From: Chlamydomonas reinhardtii
Lineage: Eukaryota; Chlorophyta; Chlorophyceae; Chlamydomonadales; Chlamydomonadaceae
DNA: 64,000 nt
Assembly (NCBI RefSeq): GCF_000002595.2
Contig: NC_057020.1
Span: forward strand, 4,326,488-4,390,487
Reading direction: 5' to 3'
The notes below the pieces were generated by a model. It saw only the letters and a list, made by a program, of their open reading frames with translations. It did no database searches and was not told the origin of the DNA. Both the position numbers and the translations under genes were made by a program. Below are positions 22,060-34,512 of this stretch, piece after piece (position 1 is the first letter of the stretch; the number at the start of each line of letters is the position of its first letter).

Positions 22060-23573
22060 GCCCCATCGCTCTGTGCAGCTGACCTGACACTTCACACCAC
22101 AACCGCATAGCTAGCGAGCAATTTGAGACGGTGCACTACGGCGGGAGTTACGGGGGCGGTTGGCTAGGACGGTGATTGCTTGGGCTTGGAGGCAGCCGTG
22201 GTTCAATGGACAATCACAAATATGCAGGACTAGTGACATCTCTGCATGACACGTGAGACAACCCTGGCGTGAGCCAGACTTGATGTCGGCTACATTTATA
22301 CATCGGAGGCACGGTAGGTCTATGGGTGGGGGTGGGGGCGGCACGGTCGCGTGGCCGTGGCCTTGGGCTGAGGGGTTGCCAAATACCCAATAGCTTGCTG
22401 AATAATAGCAATGTGCTGCTGCACACTGATTCCTGAAGAGTACGTCTACCGTAACTTTTTAAGAAGCTTTTTTGGAGGAATGGGGAGTGGCAACAGTGAC
22501 CTGTCAAATACGAGCATGTGCGCGAGCCCCCATTTGAGCATCCGTATGCATATTATTTTGTCGTGCGTTGGCCTGTGCATTGCGGGGCATATGGCGCGCA
22601 CAGGCATGTGGACGAATAGGACTAGAGTACACCCCGGTAGTGGCGCCCTACCGGACGCTAGTAGGCTGGTATGGATGGGTTGGGGCCTGAGAGTTATGAC
22701 GGGTCCTACATGGCAGTAGGCTGATAGTACTAGTGAATGTGAGGCAAGCGCTGGTCAAGGTTTGGTGCCGATAGTGCCCCTGTGACGTATGTGGCTCCTC
22801 ACGCCAAGCGGAGCTGCCTTGCTCCGAGAACTGCGGCAGCAGGTCCATCTTGTGACCACGGGGATTCCAATCACGCCGTCCGGCCTGGGTTGTTGTTCGC
22901 TTTACTGGTTGCGGCAGCAGGTCCGTCTTTTAACCATGCAATACACGAGTGGCTATGCTCCGGCGCGAGATTGCCATGGGGACAAAAAGACAATAGTCTG
23001 CTACACGGGCGATCGCAATTTCCCACGACATGGATTCCGCATTTCCACTAGCGCCAGCGGTCGGGGCGGCGGCCTCGCCGCGGCCCGCGGGTGAGCCCCC
23101 TGCTTGCCCGCGATCTCACGTCCTACAATGCCTGATTTATCACACATACAGCTTACAATGCCCCCTGGTAAGACGAGCACAACTTATGCCGGCGTGCCTG
23201 GCTGCGTGCCACCCGCATGGTAAGGCCTTGCCGGCTGCCTGCCCTTCACCTGACTACATCGTGTAGCTGAGTTGCGTCAGATGCGTGTGCGCTCGCGCCA
23301 AGCAGCAACCCTTCGCACGCCAAGCAGCAACGCAGAAAAACGCAGCCTACCTAACAACCCCGCGGGACGCGTCGGGTTTCGCCTGCCCCCACGTGCACAC
23401 AACCTAGCCGCGCACCTGCGCCCATTCGCTGCACTCCTCCGCCTTGCGCCCTGCCCCCGCCCTCAATCTGCCACCCCACGGTACCGCACTCCCCCTCCCC
23501 GGGCGGCATCGCCCACAGGCCACACACAACACAACCACACGCCTCGAAACCACACACCTCACAGCCACGCGCC
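22060..23573. other. Convergent 3' flanks, no gene seen
   Basis: Lies between the stop codons of the ER-repeat gene (+) and the uS15 gene (-). A short phrase GCGGCAGCAGGTCC recurs near 22839 and 22911. No coding frame is supported. A minus-strand polyadenylation signal is at 23153-23157. Confidence 0.5.
23153..23157 (-). terminator. TGTAA polyadenylation signal of the uS15 gene
   Basis: TTACA on the plus strand is TGTAA on the transcript, about 417 nt after the uS15 stop. Confidence 0.45.
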
Positions 23574-26148
23574 TCACTGCGCCGGCAGCCGCTGCGATGT
23601 GGCGTTGCGCTGCTGCGTCTGCCGCTGCTTCTCTGCCGCCGCCGTCGCCACCGCCTGCGCCGCCAGAACCGGGTCCTCCGCCAGCAGCTGCGGCCGCAGC
23701 CGCTGCCACAGATTCGTCTTCTTCTGCGCCACGCAATAATTACGAACCAGGACATGCACCAGTTAGTCCTCATCCTACACGAACGTACAGCCTTATCCTA
23801 CACGAATTTACAGTTTTGTCGCGACGTCGCGGTGAAGCCCCGAGGGCCGGAGCAAGCCCGGTGGCAGGCGCGTGACAAGCAGCAGCTCACACGGCGTCAA
23901 GACGACTCACTACTGCGCCGACCAGTCCTATCAAACACAAGCACGCCCAAAGCACTGACCTGCTTGTACTGTTTGTGGAAGTTGAAGCGCAGGCGGTTCA
24001 CGGAGTCATCTTTCACGGGGTCGGACGGGCGCAGCCCCTCACGGTAGCGGTCCGAGATGCCCTGTGACAGATGGGTCAACGCACGACCATAAAGAAGCAC
24101 GCAAGCCGACAGCGTGGGTGTGCAAACTTGAGCCAGAAACGAGCCCTCACGCCGCATGGCGCGCCGGGCAGCATCGGCCGCAGCCCCAAGACACGCCATC
24201 CACACACACACTCGCATTCTACTCCACTCCTGCCCCTGCCCCTGCCCGTCCCTTGCCCGCCGCTTTTACCAACGCTGCTGCCGCCGCCGGCCGCCGCCGC
24301 CGGCCACCCCCGCCCGCCGCCACCATCCACAACACATGCACATACACACGTGCACACCCACCACGGACGTGTAAATGTCCTGCAGGCCCAGCTTGCTGAT
24401 GACGTAGGCGTACGACTCGAAGTCCGCCCGCCGCAGCCACGTCAGCATCCGCCGCCGCTGATTCATCATGATCTCCAGCTCGCTGTGTAAGGCGGGGGGT
24501 AGCCGTCCATGAAGGCCTTGGTGGATTGTTTTCAAGTTTTAGTTCTGAGAGATCGCGGCATTTGTGGCCTACGCCCTCCGCACACTACATGCGGCATACT
24601 GCGCCCTGCTCCCTGGTCGCTCTGGCCAACACCCGGCTCCTCACCTCCTTCCCACCGCCTCCCACACAGACACACATACACGCACACAGCCACGTGTTCG
24701 CCAAATTGCGAAGTACGTCCGAACTCACCGCATGGGCCGCAGCTCCTTGCGGTTGGCATCAAAGTGCTTGACCAGCTCCCGAACCCGGTGAGTCCACACC
24801 GCCACTGCCCGCGGCACGGCAATCAACCACGGGAGCAGAGGGTAGGTGGATAACGGCAGCACACCTAGCCAGTCGCAAACGTCAGATATCGCACATCGAC
24901 ATGCGCAGGCAAGGCGCGCATGTGATACAGAGCAATCCTGCTTAAGGCACGTTCTCCCTTGGCCGTGCTCATGACCAGAGTGCATGGCAGGGGTGAAGCA
25001 CAGCTGTGGGACCACGCCCTGCGGCTGCTGTGTAGCCCCGGGCGTGCCCGTGCTCGAGTTCACCGGCGGTACTACAGGGGAGTGAGAGCGCACAAAGGCG
25101 CACAAAGGCACAGCGCATCGAACGTTGTGCGTGGCCCCGCGCAACTCTCACGCGCGCGGGTGCTCCTATTGGGTCTCCATGGGATCAGCAATGTGGGCGG
25201 CGGTGCTCTCACCCATTACTTGAGGCGAGCCGGTGTCGGCCGGGTGGCGCTGAAACTCGCGGATGAGCGCCTGCCTCTCGTACCGCCGCCGCTCGCCCTT
25301 CCCCAGCACGTCTGAAGACAGCAGCTGTTTGCGGGAGTGGGCGAAGACGCGGCGTCGCGGGTAAGGGGTGGAGAGCTCAACCGAGTGCCGAGCGAATCGT
25401 GGGAAGATTGACCGCACACATAAGTACGGTTAGCAACAGGCTCCGCAGGCTCAGATAGGTTGTGGCATAAGTGTGCAGGCACGTGCAAAGCAATGCGTGC
25501 CGTTGTGAAGCCGGCAGCCTGCCTGCCCTGCCATGATCCAGGATACTCTTCACGACAGCACGTACCCGACTCATCCTGAGGCCCACACGCCTGATCGTGA
25601 CGCCTGATGCTACACACCTTTTCTACGAGGTCCGGCTTGCTGTCCCCCGAGGGACCCGCGATGTCAGCGCTGCTGCTTCCGGCCGACGCACCCGCGGCGG
25701 TGCTAGGGCTGGGTTCTACGAATGGCGCCGATGTGGACACGGCCTCCGTAGCCCCAGCAGCCCCGCCGGAGCTGCTACTTGTTGATAGCAGAAGCGCACC
25801 TATGTAGGACGGGGCAACAGACCGTTGTGATGGAGTAATTGGTTCATGCCTGCATGGACTGGGACGCATGGTGCGGCGTACGAGCAACGTGCGGGTGGGG
25901 GTTGCTAGCGCAAGTGCCCAACTTCCCGTACTCCCGTAGGCTCCCGGTATATTGCTCCCCTGGCCCTTTCGCACATTTGACTGCTTACCACAGGGTGTGA
26001 CCCATGCTAGCCGCCACGGGTGTAGCGCCGAGAGAACCGCCATGGGCAGCGCAGCTGTGGTGGTGGCCGGCCAAGGCTGCCGTGCCGCGCAGGCTGCCGA
26101 AGCCCCGAGTTCTATTAGGCCGAGCCGGCTCAATAGCCGCCCCGCCAT
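23574..26148 (-). CDS. Organellar ribosomal protein uS15, probably mitochondrial
   Basis: Exons on the minus strand: 26148-25989, 25799-25618, 25324-25213, 24804-24729, 24482-24365, 24061-23960 and 23723-23574; 299 residues. A small-subunit protein that binds the central domain of 16S-type rRNA. The S15 core is clear: ALIREFQRHPADTGSPQV, then VAVWTHRVRELVKHF, then the rRNA-binding helix MMNQRRRMLTWLRR and YVISKLGLQDIY. The donor after SPQVMG was chosen because it alone keeps the frame into VAVWTHRV. About 110 N-terminal residues (MAGRLLSRLGLIELGASAAC onward) form an Arg-rich, Ser/Ala-rich presequence, which favours mitochondria; a plastid destination is not excluded. A C-terminal extension of about 85 residues, absent from bacterial S15, follows the core. 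It is head to head with the GDT1 gene. Confidence 0.93.
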
Positions 26149-26437
26149 ATCGATGACCACAGGAAGCTTCACGAACTAATACTTGACTGTCTGTATGCTT
26201 ATTGCGCCAAGCTATGAGCCTGTCAGGAGCGTGTGTCGTTGATGATGCCTTGCACCGGGTATCCGCTTTTGAGCGGCTTCGTGATAGTCAAGAGCGCTGA
26301 TACGAATCGGTAATGTGAACTGTATGAGAGCGGCATGATCGACATGCCGAAATTTTCAGACTGCATGTGGGGCCTCATGCAGGAGCGGGACACGAAGCAC
26401 AGACCGTGCCCCTGTCCACAGTCAAACTTTAGACAGG
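26149..26437. promoter_or_regulatory. Short bidirectional promoter between uS15 and GDT1-like genes
   Basis: 289 bp separate the opposed start codons. No TATA box is obvious. Both promoters and leaders must fit here. Confidence 0.55.
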
Positions 26438-28123
26438 ATGGCGAGCCCAGCAGCAGCAACTGCCGCTGGCACGGCGGCCGTGGAGGTCGCTGCTCAGCAA
26501 ATAGCGAACTCGGTGCTACACAATCGATTCTTGGTGGGCCTGTTCAAGTCGCTCGGCGTGATCCTGGCGTCGGAAATTGGAGATAAGACCTTCTTCATCG
26601 CGGCCATCATGGCAATGCGCAACCCACGCATGACAGTGAGTCCAGCACCAGCATGCGCGCAGCCCTAGGGCAACAGCCGCGGTTAAACGTTGCTTGCCAT
26701 TATCACGCAGGTGTTCGCTGGTGCTATGGGAGCTCTGGCTGTCATGACCGTGCTCTCAGCAGCGCTCGGCTGGGCGGCGCCAAACCTGGTGCGTGGGGCA
26801 GCGGGAAGCGCGCCATCTCGCCATCAACACGTCGTCGCTGAACTCACTTGCGTTCTGTGTGCACAGATTTCCAAGACGTACACGCACTATGCGGCGGTGG
26901 CGCTGTTCTTCTTCTTCGGCCTCAAGTCGCTCTACGACGCCTTCCTGAAGAAGGACGACGTGAGTGCCTGTCAAGCTCGGGTTTCCCAGACCACCCCCAG
27001 CCGCTGCCCCCCTCTACCCCTACAAGCCCACCAGCAGCCACATTACCCAACAGAAACCCTACCCTGTTTGCCAATTCGGTGTTCGTAGAACGAGGAGTCC
27101 GAGCTGGAGCAGGTGGAGCACGAGCTGAGCGACCTGAACAAGAAGAACGCCAGCACGGGCAAGGACATGAAGGACCTGGAGAAGAAGAAGACCAACTTCA
27201 TGGTCACGCTGCTGGGCATGATCTTCTCCCAAATCTTCCTGAAGTCCTTCACGCTCACCTTCCTGGCGGAGTGGGGCGATCGCAGCCAGATAGCCACGAT
27301 CGGGTGCGTGGCGGAATGACAGGGCCCGCGGGTCCCCCGCGTGTGCAGGTCGGGGGATTGGCGTAGGGAAGAGGGGAGCACAAGCTCACGCTCAATGCGC
27401 CGTGGGGCGTGCACATGGGGTCACACGGGAAACAACCCGAACAACACACCAGTGCGCGTTGACAGCCTCCGTAGTCCGGCTCCATCCAGCTTCACCCATT
27501 CTGCCACTGTGCCATTCACCGCGTGACCACAGCATCCATGCTCTCTGTTTGCCCCTGCTGCGGTCACCATTTTGTCTCTGCCCGCAGGCTAGCAGCCTCG
27601 GAGGATGTGTTCGGTGTCACCATCGGTGGCATCCTGGGCCACGGCGTATGTACGGGCGCTGCCGTGCTGGGCGGACGCCACCTGGCCACACACATCAACG
27701 AGCAGAGCGTGGCGGTGAGGCGGGCAACTTTTGCGGGAACTGCTGGTTTTGGGTCTTGCCATTCCTTCTGGGCAGGGGCGCGGCTGCCGGGCTGGAGCGT
27801 GGGGCATGTGAGGGGATAAAAGACACCTGAGGGTGACTGGGGTCTGCCGCATTGGCTCTGGCGAAGGTGGCGAGCGGGCAGGGAATGTAGTAGATGGGGC
27901 TTGCCAGGCTAAGGGCGTACAGGCTAGGCCGCTGCGCAGTTGCCTTCTTGGCAGCGTGACGGATGCGGACTGTGCGCTAACTTGGGTGTGCAGTACTGCG
28001 CCGCAGTGGCCCGTAGGCGACCGAACACTCGACACTTGCCGCGTTGTCCTTGCTGCCGTGCAGGTCTTCGGTGGCGTCATGTTCCTGCTCTTTGGCGCGC
28101 ATGCGCTGTGGACGGGGCCGTAA
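26438..28123 (+). CDS. GDT1/UPF0016 (TMEM165-like) Mn2+/Ca2+ transporter
   Basis: Exons 26438-26635, 26711-26788, 26867-26959, 27089-27303, 27588-27714 and 28064-28123 give 256 residues. Two hydrophobic halves each carry the family's E-x-G-D-(K/R)-(T/S) motif: EIGDKT at residues 46-51 and EWGDRS at 184-189. These form the cation path in the antiparallel family fold. A charged linker (about 120-158, KKDD through LEKKKTNF) joins the halves, as in Golgi GDT1/TMEM165. No long transit peptide precedes the first span, so a Golgi or other endomembrane site is more likely than the chloroplast PAM71-type location; this is inference. Cation/H+ exchange of Mn2+ or Ca2+ is known for the family. Confidence 0.95.
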
Positions 28124-30138
28124 TCAGGAGGCTGCACACATGAAGCCAGTTGGCGTGCCTGCGGGAAGCAGCCACAATGGCGTTAGGCCGTGGTGTGTTT
28201 CCTGCTTCTGGGCAGGAGTATGAGGTGGAGAGGTCTTAGAGTTGGCGTTCGGTATGCTGGTGCGCGAGCAGCAGCAGCAGCTAGCAGCTGCGTGGTGTCA
28301 AGCGCGGCGTGCCGCAGCCGCGTGAAGGGTTCAGCTCTTTCATGAGGCAGCGTGGCCCGGTCTTGGAGCGGCGACAGCGGCGGCGTATGCTCCCGAATGG
28401 AGCCGGAGGGCATGGCGCTTCTGCGCCGCGTACTGCAGTTGCGCGCAAGCGGGTTGTGAGGCCGCACAGCTCCGCTGCAACCGGGGCATTGCTGATCGGG
28501 GATTGCCGGCTGCTGGCACCGCTGCCAGTGATCTGGAGCTCGTGCGGCGACGGCGGGCGCACGGATTAGCCCAACTCCCAGGGCCAGCGACGGCGCCCGC
28601 CAGCTTGTGGTCAGCGGAGCTCAGTGCGGCGGGCATGCGGCGGCCGGTCAGGTGCCGCTGGCGTGCGTGTGCCAGCAGCTGCGTGGCGTCACGTGCTTGC
28701 AGGGCTAAGGCAGCGTGCATGTGTCAGCAGGTGTGGGGCGGAGAAGGACGGGGTCGGGCAGCTGGCGTAACTTGCGGCTGCGTGAGCTGTTGCTGCGAGC
28801 AACAAGTGCGTGCCTACAGCGCAGCGCGTGGGCTAGGATAAGTGCGTTGGCGTTGGCGGCTGGCGAATAAATGGGACTGCATCGGATGCCAGATGGCTCG
28901 TGGGAGGGCAGGAGGTGAGGTTGAGAGCGGAAGCCGGGGCGGAGTCGGTGTGGCGGATGCGTGTGTGACACTATGTTGGCTATGACACGGCACTCCGTAC
29001 GGCTGTCGTATGGCTCGGTGGTCGTGGCTCGGTTATATTTTTGCGCTCGTGCACGGCGTTCAAATGGCTGAAGAGCCGGGCGTCCATGCAAAACTCCTCT
29101 GCTGGCCTTGTCAAAGCCCAATCCGCGGTGGCACTGTGGCACGTCGGACGTCTTCGGAGGCTCGATACCGTATGCACGGTAACGAAGTGCTTGCTAGTGA
29201 ATGCGAATGCAAGACGCCGTCGCGAGCTCCAGGCTAGCAATAAACAGCACGAAAGAAGTTAGTGTCAGCGGCAATGCGGTTACTTGTTACCTTCGAGACG
29301 AGACACCGGTGCGCGCTCCACGCTGCTCCGCCTTCGGCATGCCAAACGGAGTCCGAGTGTCGTGGAGACTGCTGCCGCTTGCAGGGGCGGACGCGTTCCA
29401 GCTCGCAACTAGGCTGCTGCCATTCGCCGCGACAACGCGAAACCCACAAAATGCACGGTACACAGACCTCGGCCCACACGGGCGCATAGGGCCGCCGCAA
29501 CAGTGGAGGACCGGGCGAGTCAGCGAGTTGCAGTGGGGTTGATGGCCAAGAGGAAGAGCGTGATGGCCAAGAAGAGGCCACGGCCACGATACCGTAAATG
29601 GCGAGCGGCCATGAATCTCCGGGAGGGGGACAAGGGTCAAGGCAGGGGTGAAGGCGAGGGCAGCCGGCCGGTGTGTGCGCCTGGATCGCTGCCGACGTCA
29701 CTCGTAGCCAAAGCCAACTCGAGCCACATTATGCATCTGACGCGCGGTATTTGTGCATTTACAGCCAATTGCCACAGCAGCGATGCTACAGTCGACCCGC
29801 TGCGCAACACCCACAACCCCTCACGCCGTTAGTGCCACGCGCGCTGCGCGCATCGTTCCTCGTGCATTCTTCTCAAGGTATTCACATAACCAATGCGAAC
29901 AGTTCTTGCGTCATCGGCTTCCTCGGTTGGATGCCAACTTGCACTCGCAACGTTGCACAGTGCGTAATGCATCGATTGTGCCATAAGTGGGATGAGACAT
30001 AAGCCATGCGTCTACTCGGTCGGAGCTAGCAGAGCTTAGCGCAAACCGTGCGGCCACGCCTACCTGCTGCTGCACCTGTGACTATTGACCCGCAGACTGG
30101 GCAGTGTCCTCTCTGCGCTGCGCCCGAGCCAAGCCGGC
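28124..30138. other. 2 kb intergenic, no gene recognised
   Basis: 3' flank of the GDT1-like gene and 5' flank of the SDR gene. Several open frames occur on both strands, but none has family motifs or consistent splice structure. No TGTAA signal, terminal repeats or transposon genes were noticed. Confidence 0.5.
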
Positions 30139-33050
30139 ATGGCGCTCGCGACTGAGAAGTGGTGGGATGCCAACACGGTCGCGGTGGTGACGGGCTCTAA
30201 CAAGGGCATTGGCTTTGAGGCCGCGCGCATGTTGGCAGAGGTGAGGACTGAGGAGAGGCGGGCGCGGGGCGCCGGGCGCGGACACGCACGACCGCAGGGC
30301 ATGAGCGCAATGGTAGTGAGACGACCCGGGTGCAAATAACAGGGCGTGGTGTGATTGATGGAACTGGTAGCTGGTTGTAGGCAGGCTCCAGGTTCAGCAA
30401 GTAGGCTGCCCCCGGTGGATGGCCTTGCCAAGCAACATGAGTATTGCTGTCAATGGGCTATACTGCTAGAACCGGTGTTGCGAATGTCTGGCTGCTGCGC
30501 CTTTTGCCATCCACTCATTACCCTGCTACCCTGCTCCCTTACGCGCGCCCGACTCCAAACCGCAGCAAGGCTTGACTGTGGTGCTTACGTCCCGCGACAG
30601 TGAGTCGGTAGCGATGTGTTTTGGGGGCGCGGCGCGAGAGGCTGGGGCGCTTGCTATGCTGAACGGCAAGATATGGGGCCGTCTGTCCGCCTGCATAATG
30701 TCTGGCTAACGACTGACCAAGCCGACTGACGTAAGCACGCTCCCCGCATGGCGCGCAGTTGAGCAAGGCAAGGCGGCCGTGGCCAAGATCAAGGAGGCAG
30801 GTGAGCGGCGCACACAACGGCACTGCAAACGCCAGTGTCCGTACCGCCCTCTCCAGCATGCCCACCATTGCATTGTCAAGTGTCAACGCGTACCAGGACT
30901 AGGAGAATTGGCTTCCGGCAGGCAGTTCAACCCACCCATTCATTGATCCGCGTCCCGCCCGGCTCCCGCACAGCCCCTGGTGCCCGTGTGCTGCTGCGCC
31001 AGCTGGACCTCGCCAACGCCGCCTCCGTGGACTCGTTCGCGACCTGGCTGGAGCAGGAGACGGGCGGCCTGACCATCCTCATCAACAACGCCGGTGAGAG
31101 CAGTGAGAGGGGGGGGGGGCTCGAGAGTGTCGGTGGCGTGGGCTGTCTGGGGATCATCGTGCATGCGGGTAGGCGGGAAACCGTGGGCCGGGGGAGTAGG
31201 CAGCACGAGGAAAGAGCGGCGCGTGGCCTTTGTGAGATGTGGTGTGTGCGTTTAGTCATGCGCCTCGTGTGTTTGCGCATTGCGCCCGCAGGCTTTGCGT
31301 ACAAGGGAAACATCTTCGGAGCTGATGAGGCCCAGACCACAATTGTGAGCTTGTTGCCGACGTACCTGTGGAGTCACATTGCGTGTGTGCGGGATGCACC
31401 ATACACTTACTTGTCGCTGAAACAGTTGCTATGGGTTTTGGGGCAGCGCGCCCTTCACGCCTAAGTTTGCCCTCATTTCTACCTTCTGTTGACCTTTTGT
31501 GCGTGCCTACCGTTTGGCATTCCAACACCTGCAATTACTCGCCATGCAGAATATCAACTTTGCGGGCACGCGGCACCTGACTGAGAAGCTGGTGCCGCTG
31601 CTGCAAGGCCCCTGTCCCCGCATCATCAACGTATCTTCCCGGTGAGGCCATGGTGCTCACATATCACCTGCAAAGCTGTTGGCCGAACAACAAACAGCAT
31701 ATGTGCTGGTCCTCAGCGCACACGCCGCGCTCCGCACGCGCGCGACGCACCACACACAATGCGCAACGCACGGTCCACGCAGGGCGGGTCTGCGCTCCAT
31801 TGTCAAAGACAAGGAGCTGCTCGGCCGCCTCACCGCCGCCACGTCACCCGACCAGGTGGGTGTGTGCCGATGTATGTAGCTGGGGCGTGGGAATGCAGCA
31901 GCGAAGGGAAGTACAGGCAAGGCCCCACCAAGCGGAGTGCAACGGGCAAACGTGTTGTGCTTTCCCCCTTTCACGCTGCCTCGCTGTTTTGTCCCTCTAT
32001 TACGCTCTCGCCGACGGCTTACGTTAGCACTGCCGGACCTTGCTCAATCGTGTGTGTTGCATACGACTCTTGACGCAGCTGGCCGCAATGGCGGATGAGT
32101 TCGTTGCGGGCATCCGGGACGGCACGTACGGCAAGCAGGGCTGGCCCGGATCCATGTACGGTGAGTGTACGGCGGGCGGCGGCAGGCGGCGGCGGCCGGC
32201 GCTGTCCAGGCAGGATTCTGTAATGCGGGCACTTCTTGTTCCTGACAACTTCGAAGGGCCTTTTCCCGTCGTTACAGATTCCTTGCCTCAGCCGCCTCAC
32301 CACCCCCGCCTGCCGGCGCACTTCGCCCGGCTGATAAGTCACAGTCACCGCACGTGTGCAGCGCGCCACGATCATGCACCACTATCATGTGCACGCGCGG
32401 CTGGCCCACCATGCATCACAGGCACCTCCAAGCTGCTCGTGTCGCTGTGGACGGCGCAGCTGGCGGCGCAGCTGCAGGGGCGCCACGTCATGGTCAATGC
32501 CATGTGCCCGGGGTGAGCGCAGCTGGCGGGGGGGGGGAGAGAGGGGCGGAGGGGCCGGACGAGGGATGCGGGTCCCACTGCATGGCGAGTAGGACGAGGG
32601 CAGAGGCGGATGGGTGCGACGTTGTGAAGACTGCATGCCAATGACCAGATGGGTGGGTTGGTGGGCGGCCAGGGAAGGGGCCAGACGGGGAACGAAGGAC
32701 CAACGGAAGGAATATACGGTAGTGGCTATACAAACAGGGACTCAAGAACACACGCTCAGGGCACACCCTCTCCTCCCTCGTGCATCCTCCTTCAGAGACA
32801 CACACATACACACATGCTCGCGCACGTGCGCGCGGACGGTGTCGATGCCCTTCCCTTTTGCTTTCCTGACCCACGCATGCCAACGCTCATGGCGATGGTG
32901 TGCAGGTGGTGCCGCACCGACATGAGCAGCCAGAGGGGCACCAAGTCGGCGGCGGAGGGCGCGGACACGGCGGTGTGGCTGGCGCTGCGCAGCCCGAAAG
33001 ACTTCGTCACGGGCGGCTTCTGGGGCGAGCGCAGCAGCATCAGCTGGTGA
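30139..33050 (+). CDS. Short-chain dehydrogenase/reductase, carbonyl-reductase-like
   Basis: Exons 30139-30240, 30566-30599, 30759-30800, 30974-31093, 31292-31344, 31550-31641, 31783-31855, 32079-32160, 32422-32512 and 32906-33050; 277 residues, the length of human CBR1. Classical SDR with a Rossmann fold. The cofactor motif TGSNKGIG is at residues 18-25; the basic residue after beta-2 in LTSRD fits NADPH. The NNAG motif is in LTILINNAG, the catalytic serine is in INVSSR, and the active-site pair is in SMYGTSK (YxxxK). CPGWCRTDM matches the PGWVxTDM element of the CBR1/SDR21 group. There is no signal or transit peptide, so it is probably cytosolic; the substrate is unknown. Ten short exons all keep the frame. 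Confidence 0.93.
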
Positions 33051-33445
33051 TGCCGGGATGCAGAGGTGGGGATGATGCAGGGGGTGCTGGAGTCAGGTGG
33101 TTGTGGCTGCTTCTGTGTGTGATGGGGCCGGAGGCGGAGGCGGGGCTGGCGGCGGAGCCAGTGGTACTGCGGACGCGTATTTTGTTGTGCGTTGACGTCG
33201 GCACATTGAGGTTGCTCGGACAAGCGAGGTGCGTGGCTATGCATGCGTGAGTTTTTGTGGGTCCAGGGTTGCGTGGACGCGCGTGGATGGGCTTTGGGTG
33301 CCTACCGAGCCCGACTGGGGGACGGGGCCGGCAAGGGCAGGCGACCTGCACGTGGGGCACACATGCTTGCTGCGGTTACGACCCTGGCACAATGGTGGTT
33401 ACTGTATGGCAAGTTGGCAATGCGGCAGGCGTGAACCAGCGCATA

Positions 33446-33458
33446 TGTAAGTATGTAA
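33446..33458 (+). terminator. Two TGTAA polyadenylation signals of the SDR gene
   Basis: TGTAA occurs at 33446-33450 and 33454-33458, about 400 nt after the SDR stop. Confidence 0.5.
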
Positions 33459-33608
33459 CTGGAGAGTGCAGTGTCGGGCGATTGAGGTCTAGGCCGCTGC
33501 GGACATGGGACGGACCTGGGTTGGGAGAGGCAGTGAGCCGAGAGCGGGCCCAATCATAAGGCATGGAAGCGATGGTAGCAAACGCCGCCGCCCTGCAGCG
33601 CTGCCGCC

Positions 33609-34298
33609 ATGCCGCCCAGCCGACAGATATTGCAAACGAGCTTCAAGCAATGGACTTTCAAGTATTCGGGGCTTCGGGCTAGGTCAGACGCCCCTGTAGG
33701 CGGCGCTGAGTGGCTTGTGGCTTCCTCGACCCAGACTTCCCCGATGCCATGTAACCCCACACCCGTTACGGTCGGACATGTATCATACTGGGGGCGTCGT
33801 GACAGCCAGGACAATGTTTGCACATCGCCCGGCAATGTCGGCGTACACAAGTGCAGCGCCTTTAACCTTGCCATCCAAAGAGGTTGCTTAGCGATCTCAA
33901 CAGTATCTGCGTTCGGTCGCTTTCTTCGCGACTTCGCGCAACAGTTAATGTCAGGACGTCGTTTGTTGTTCAAAGTGCCCCTGGAGCACAAGCGCATGGC
34001 GCTGGAAATTTTTGATGCCGCTTCACTCTTGGGGCACACCCCAACACTCTGCGCGGAGACCCCGCGATTGAACTTACAGGGTCGTCGCGAATGGCTTGAG
34101 CTGTCGCATAAGATTGGAGCAAATATAACATGTAGGCGATACAGCTGTGACCCCTTGAAGCACTTAGCCATCCGCGCGCTGATGGAATCCGGCTCGCCGA
34201 AGGGAGAGTACTACATTGGGTGCTGCAAGCTTAGAGCATCAGCACTGAGCTCGTTGCATATCACATGCCTAAGGCCGCACCTCTCCACGAGAAGGTAG
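33609..34298 (+). CDS. Orphan single-exon open frame, doubtful gene
   Basis: A 229-residue ATG-initiated frame between the SDR polyadenylation signals and the M11 peptidase gene. It has no signal peptide, membrane span or recognised motif. A middle portion (FGRFLRDFAQQLMSGRRLLF, then VPLEHKRMALEIFDAASLLG) looks helical and protein-like. Codon use is unbiased, unlike neighbouring genes that strongly prefer C or G at the third position, and the opposite strand is also open for about 600 bases. It could be a decayed or horizontally acquired gene, part of an unrecognised element, or chance. Confidence 0.25.
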   Translation: MPPSRQILQTSFKQWTFKYSGLRARSDAPVGGAEWLVASSTQTSPMPCNPTPVTVGHVSYWGRRDSQDNVCTSPGNVGVHKCSAFNLAIQRGCLAISTVSAFGRFLRDFAQQLMSGRRLLFKVPLEHKRMALEIFDAASLLGHTPTLCAETPRLNLQGRREWLELSHKIGANITCRRYSCDPLKHLAIRALMESGSPKGEYYIGCCKLRASALSSLHITCLRPHLSTRR

Positions 34299-34512
34299 CG
34301 CCGAAACAAACAAACAGTTTCCGCTACCTAAAGCTCGACAGTACGCCCCTATCTGGGTTTGCCTTGATATGATCTTATTTATAACACATATAGAAGCACC
34401 TTAGAGGTAGAGCAGGCCCAACAAGCGCCGATGGGCGCAGCTCGCAGCCTTTAGTTATTTTTCCGGACAGTTCATTCGGCAGGCGGCCGGCCTGCCAGTA
34501 GGCATCCACATC

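Noticed and set aside
29234-29701. 155-codon minus-strand frame in the gap after the GDT1-like gene
   Set aside because: Composition is low-complexity Pro/Ser/Trp without motif; typical chance frame in GC-rich DNA.
33554-34171. Minus-strand open frame opposite the orphan ORF
   Set aside because: No motif, poor start context and no downstream polyadenylation signal; the plus-strand frame is slightly more protein-like.
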